A stretch of DNA of 9,920 nt from JBQTIP01 sp052388025 (GTDB taxonomy: Bacteria > Actinomycetota > UBA4738 > HRBIN12). The notes under the pieces are model-generated. The model saw nothing but the letters and a program-made list of their open reading frames with translations. It made no database searches and was not told the origin of the DNA. The DNA lies in assembly GCA_052388025.1 (NCBI GenBank), contig JBQTIP010000172.1, positions 1 to 9,920 of the forward strand, read 5' to 3'. Shown here piece by piece: positions 6,962-9,920 of this stretch (positions are counted from its first letter, which is position 1; the number at the start of each line of letters is the position of its first letter). The translations under genes and the position numbers were made by a program.

Positions 6962-7336
6962 ATGACCGTTCGGGTGCTGATAGTGGACGACCAGGAGCCG
7001 TTCCGGCAGGCCGCCCGCATGGTCGTGGAAGCCACGGACGGATTCGAGGTCGCAGGCGAGTCCGAGACCGGCGAGGACTCCATCGAGAAGGCCCGCGAGC
7101 TCGATCCCGACCTAGTGCTGATGGACGTGAACCTGCCCGGTATCAACGGGCTCGACGCGACCCGGCAGATCCTGGCCGAGTCCGACGGCCGCGTCGTGAT
7201 CCTCCTTCTGTCCACCTACGAGGAGGAGGAGTACGCGCCCCGCGCCGCCGAGTGCGGGGCCGCAGCCTACATCCCAAAGTCGGCGTTCGGCCCCGACCGG
7301 CTCTCCGAGGCCTGGGCAGCCGCAACCGCCGGCTGA
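6962..7336 (+). CDS. Stand-alone receiver-domain response regulator (NarL-like receiver, no output domain)
   Basis: This encodes a 124-residue cytosolic receiver domain that should accept a phosphoryl group from a histidine kinase. The acidic pair Asp9-Asp10 in VLIVDDQE, the phosphoacceptor Asp55 in LVLMDVNLPG, Ser84/Thr85 in LLLSTYEEEEY and Lys106 in AAYIPKS are all present. The pattern resembles receivers of the NarL/LuxR class, yet the protein stops right after the last receiver helix and no helix-turn-helix follows. The downstream DNA on this strand codes for nothing comparable and instead carries the convergent membrane-protein gene, so a recent frameshift is not evident. ATG 6962 has an excellent GGAGGAG site 9 nt upstream, buried in an inverted repeat. 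The 3' end overlaps the convergent gene by 70 bp. The facing HisKA_3 kinase is its obvious candidate partner; this is inferred from position. Confidence 0.93.
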   Translation: MTVRVLIVDDQEPFRQAARMVVEATDGFEVAGESETGEDSIEKARELDPDLVLMDVNLPGINGLDATRQILAESDGRVVILLLSTYEEEEYAPRAAECGAAAYIPKSAFGPDRLSEAWAAATAG

Positions 7337-7797
7337 CGGTCCGTTCGCCGGGGCAGCTTCCCGTCTAGCCATCCCGCCGCCAGGGCGAGGACGAGCCCGA
7401 ACAGCAGGAACAGGCCGGCGAACATCGCGTAGTTGAGCGGTGGGAACCCGATGCTCACGAGCTCCGAGCCCGGCCCGAAGGGAAGGAAGAAGAGCAGGCC
7501 GGGGAAGATCATCATCCCCGCGCCAAAGAGCAGCCCCTTTCGGGTCGTCGATTCGGGCAGGTGACCTCGCACTAGCACGAAGAGGCCGGCGAAGGGCAGG
7601 CCGAAGATGGTGAGTCCGAGGAGGATCCCCAGCGTGCCTCCGGCCGTGAACTCCGTCGGCCTTCCCTCGGTCAAGGTCACGACGCGCATCGCGATCCGGG
7701 CGCCGAGGCCGACGACCAGGCCGGCCGCGATCCCCGAGAGAAGCGCGACGGCCAGCCCCCGCAGCACCCGGGTCGCCTCTTGTGCCACCGAGATCAC
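7267..7797 (-). CDS. Small four-helix membrane protein of unknown function, coupled to the sensor kinase
   Basis: I do not recognise this 176-residue protein. It has about four hydrophobic segments (roughly residues 13-42, 54-77, 88-108 and 120-142). The first is rich in small residues (LLSGIAAGLVVGLGARIA). The C-terminal tail of about 30 residues is polar and low in complexity (KLPRRTDRQ, then Ala/Ser-rich) and probably cytoplasmic. Start GTG 7797-7795 overlaps the kinase stop in a GTGA junction (7794-7797), and a strong GGGAGGA ribosome-binding site sits 3 nt upstream, so it is almost certainly translated together with the kinase. The same frame stays open far upstream inside the kinase gene, but that part is an arginine/proline-rich shadow translation. 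Co-translation suggests a role with the kinase, for example as an accessory sensor or transporter-like partner. No catalytic motif is visible. Confidence 0.8.
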   Translation of the reverse strand: MISVAQEATRVLRGLAVALLSGIAAGLVVGLGARIAMRVVTLTEGRPTEFTAGGTLGILLGLTIFGLPFAGLFVLVRGHLPESTTRKGLLFGAGMMIFPGLLFFLPFGPGSELVSIGFPPLNYAMFAGLFLLFGLVLALAAGWLDGKLPRRTDRQPAVAAAQASESRSGPNADFGM

Positions 7798-9914
7798 CTC
7801 TCCTCCCTGACCCTGGCGGGGACTCGCCCCTGGACCGTCGTCCCTGTGCCCGGGGCGCTGACCACATCGAATGTGCCGCCCAGGGCTTCCAGCCGGTCGA
7901 GCATGTTCTGAAAGCCCGAACCTCGAGGGGCGGTCGAGCCAGGATCGAACCCGGCGCCGTTGTCCTCGACGGAGAAGGCGAGCTGTCCGTCCTGGGATGT
8001 GAGCCGCACCAGGGCCCTGGACGCATCCGCGTACTTCGCGACGTTCTGGAGCGCTTCGAGGCAGCAGAAGTAGACGGCGGCCTCGACCTCCTGGGGGTAG
8101 CGGCCGACGCCGTTCGCCTCGATGTCGACAGGCACCGGCGACTTGCGGGCTTGCGCCTGCAACGCTGCTGGGAGGCCTTTGTCGGCGAGTAGTGGCGGAT
8201 AGATACCCCGCGCCAGGTCCCTGAGGTTCTCGAGCGCGTCCGCCGAGTCCGCCTGCAGTTCGGACACCAGCGTCCGCGCCTTGGCGGGTTCGCGCTCGGC
8301 CAGAGCATCGAGGAGTCTGAGCTTCACGGAGAGCGCGACCAGCTGCTGCTGCGCGCCGTCGTGGATGTCGCGCTCGAGCTTCCGCGCGCGCTCGTCCTGG
8401 GCCGTGACGATCCGCCGCCGGGATTCGCGGAGGTCCTCGAGCAGCCGGACGTTGCGAAGCACGAGCCCAGCCTGCCCGGCGAGGTCGCGCACGAGTCGCT
8501 CCTTCGAGGGGTTCATGGGGTCGTTGGCCCGCGTGGCGACCGTGAAGGCGCCGAGCAGCTCGCCCTGGTGCCGAACGGGGAACGCGGCGGTGCGCTCCTC
8601 GAACGAGGGCAGCTCGTCGCCGGAGATGCGAAGGGCCGTCGCCGCGAGCGCATCGGGCGGCCATGCCGTCACCGGCCGGAGCTCGCCGGCGACCCGGAGC
8701 CACACGCGCACCTCGGTCGCGCCGGTGCTGGTCCCCAACAGATGAGCCATCCGAGGCAGCACGTCCTCGGTCGAGTAGGTCTCGGCCAGGCGGTCGGAGA
8801 ACTCCGAGAGCAGCTCGGACGGCGCGGCGCGGCCACCGTACACGACCCGGTCCGCGAACCGTCGCGCCCTCGCCCGCACCCAGGGGAAGGTCACGACGAG
8901 GAGTACCGCGACGATCAGCGTGGGTGCATCGAGGCCGGTCGTGCCGCCGGTGCCCAACACCGCCGCCGGGATCGCGACGACCGCGAGGATGTAGATGCCC
9001 GTCATGATCGCCGCGACGACCGCGAACACGACGGTCTTCTTCACAACGACGTCGAGGTCGTACAGGCGGTAGCGGAGGATCGCGACGGCGGCAGCGACCG
9101 GGATCCCGATCACGCTGCCGAACGGCACGATCGACCACCACAGAGTCCCCACCGCGTCGGCGAACCGCGTCCGCGGAAACACGTTCGTGACGACGATCGC
9201 GAGCACGAAGGTGACGAGCAGGGACAGGGGGATGAGGGCCATCCACCGCAGCTGCTGTCGGACCTCCGGGCCGGCGCGTCGGTAGCGGATCAGCGGGGCA
9301 ACCAGGGAGGCGGGCACGACGGGGTACACGAGGAACGTGAGGAGCGCGAGCGGATCGGACCAGGCGACCCCCAGGGGGTTGTTGACAACGACCCTTATAT
9401 CGCCCCACGGCCCTTCGATCGGACCGGGGCTCAAGGCAGCCCGGGTCGCAAGCCCGGCCGCGGCGGCGATCGCCGCCCACAGGACCGGGCGCCAGCGGCG
9501 TGACGGCGGATGTCCGTTGGGGAACAGGAGCAGGATCATCGGGAGGCCCGCCAAGGCCGCGACGCTCGTCCAGGATCCCACCCACGCTGCCCAGTTGCTC
9601 CCGGGAAGCGGCTGGGGTGACATGACGAGGCCGTAGATCGCGTAGGCGCCGCCGGACGCCGCCATGACGAACCCCAGGGCGATCAGGCAGCAGAGCAGCC
9701 CGATCGCGTTCGGCCGTCGTGCGAGGATCAGTCCGCCCACCCACGCGTACACGACCGAGGCCACCACTAACACGTAGAAGAGGACCTCCTCTTCATCTAC
9801 ATCGATCGTGTCGAAGTACGGACCGTTCAGGATCGTGAGCACCACCGTGCCTACGGCCATCGCGAGGATCGCGACCCAGTACAGGTACACGCCCCACCGT
9901 CGGCGTGCGGGCAC
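7794..9914 (-). CDS. Membrane sensor histidine kinase (multi-TM, GAF, HisKA_3, HATPase_c)
   Basis: This is a sensor kinase of about 706 residues. Residues about 10-350 hold about ten hydrophobic segments. They include the stretch RQQLRWMALIPL (219-230) and AILRYRLYDLDVVVKKT (278-294), which I recall from many actinobacterial GAF kinases. Residues about 364-490 resemble a GAF sensory domain. The dimerisation and phosphoacceptor region is HisKA_3 type, with His518 in RDIHDGAQQQLVAL. The ATPase domain shows an N-box EALQNVAKYADA (619-630, Tyr628 where His is common), VEDNGAGFD (649-657), GSGFQNMLDRLEALGG (665-680) and GTGTT (689-693). This class normally phosphorylates NarL-type regulators. GTG 9914 is the first start in the window and is followed by a plausible cytoplasmic-arginine/TM1 N-terminus (PARRRWGVYLYW). 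The frame has no stop before the window edge, so the true start may lie outside. The signal sensed is unknown. Confidence 0.92.
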   Translation of the reverse strand: MPARRRWGVYLYWVAILAMAVGTVVLTILNGPYFDTIDVDEEEVLFYVLVVASVVYAWVGGLILARRPNAIGLLCCLIALGFVMAASGGAYAIYGLVMSPQPLPGSNWAAWVGSWTSVAALAGLPMILLLFPNGHPPSRRWRPVLWAAIAAAAGLATRAALSPGPIEGPWGDIRVVVNNPLGVAWSDPLALLTFLVYPVVPASLVAPLIRYRRAGPEVRQQLRWMALIPLSLLVTFVLAIVVTNVFPRTRFADAVGTLWWSIVPFGSVIGIPVAAAVAILRYRLYDLDVVVKKTVVFAVVAAIMTGIYILAVVAIPAAVLGTGGTTGLDAPTLIVAVLLVVTFPWVRARARRFADRVVYGGRAAPSELLSEFSDRLAETYSTEDVLPRMAHLLGTSTGATEVRVWLRVAGELRPVTAWPPDALAATALRISGDELPSFEERTAAFPVRHQGELLGAFTVATRANDPMNPSKERLVRDLAGQAGLVLRNVRLLEDLRESRRRIVTAQDERARKLERDIHDGAQQQLVALSVKLRLLDALAEREPAKARTLVSELQADSADALENLRDLARGIYPPLLADKGLPAALQAQARKSPVPVDIEANGVGRYPQEVEAAVYFCCLEALQNVAKYADASRALVRLTSQDGQLAFSVEDNGAGFDPGSTAPRGSGFQNMLDRLEALGGTFDVVSAPGTGTTVQGRVPARVREER
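7801..7807 (-). promoter_or_regulatory. Shine-Dalgarno deciding the start of the small membrane protein
   Basis: On the minus strand this reads GGGAGGA, ending 3 nt before GTG 7797. It lies within the last codons of the kinase gene. It is the reason for choosing this start within a much longer open frame, and it indicates coupled translation. Confidence 0.7.
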
Positions 9915-9920
9915 GGAGTC

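Noticed and set aside
7337..7600. Remnant of a lost helix-turn-helix domain after the receiver
   Set aside because: I see no LuxR-type helix-turn-helix pattern in the plus-strand frames; the region is coding on the minus strand.
8361..9503. Long plus-strand open frames opposite the kinase
   Set aside because: High-GC shadow translations with low-complexity Arg/Asp/Gly/Pro content and no recognisable domain.
7798..9744. Very long minus-strand open frame continuous with the small membrane protein
   Set aside because: Its translation is arginine/proline-rich out-of-frame reading of the kinase gene; only the part after GTG 7797 looks like a real protein.

Overview
This is a GC-rich (roughly two-thirds G+C by eye), densely packed bacterial chromosome segment with housekeeping genes and one signalling locus. 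There are no RNA genes, insertion sequences, CRISPR arrays or phage genes that I can see. The order topA - tmk - holB (topoisomerase I, thymidylate kinase, DNA polymerase III delta-prime), with the kinase fused behind a transporter-like membrane domain, is an arrangement I associate with Actinomycetota. The TopA tail has four Cys4 zinc ribbons, unlike the basic, zinc-free tail I recall for Streptomyces and Mycobacterium. A deep-branching or uncultured actinobacterial lineage is therefore my best guess; this is inference.

Layout. (1) 29-583 (+): a small HD-domain phosphohydrolase-like protein. It converges on and overlaps the 3' end of (2) 551-1219 (-), a DedA/SNARE-associated family membrane protein. 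(3) A 212-bp divergent intergenic region (1220-1431) leads into a tightly coupled DNA-metabolism operon on the plus strand: topA (1432-3732), an MFS-dTMP kinase fusion (3732-5765, sharing one base with the topA stop) and holB (5752-6876, overlapping the fusion gene by 14 nt). (4) An 85-bp leader (6877-6961) rich in inverted repeats and G-runs precedes a stand-alone receiver-domain response regulator (6962-7336, +). (5) The regulator converges with a minus-strand pair: a large multi-pass GAF sensor histidine kinase of the HisKA_3 type (7794 to about 9914, possibly running off the window) and a coupled four-helix membrane protein of unknown function (7267-7797). The regulator and the small membrane protein overlap tail to tail by 70 bp.

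How the genes work together. TopA, dTMP kinase and delta-prime serve DNA topology, dTTP supply and clamp loading, and are translationally coupled. The right-hand locus looks like a two-component system of unusual design. The kinase is of the class that normally pairs with NarL-type DNA-binding regulators, but the neighbouring regulator has only the receiver domain. Its Shine-Dalgarno sequence lies inside a perfect inverted repeat, and a small membrane protein is co-translated with the kinase. The most interesting candidates in the window are this kinase / membrane-protein / output-less receiver module and the MFS-dTMP kinase fusion. Neither can be called new without database comparison.
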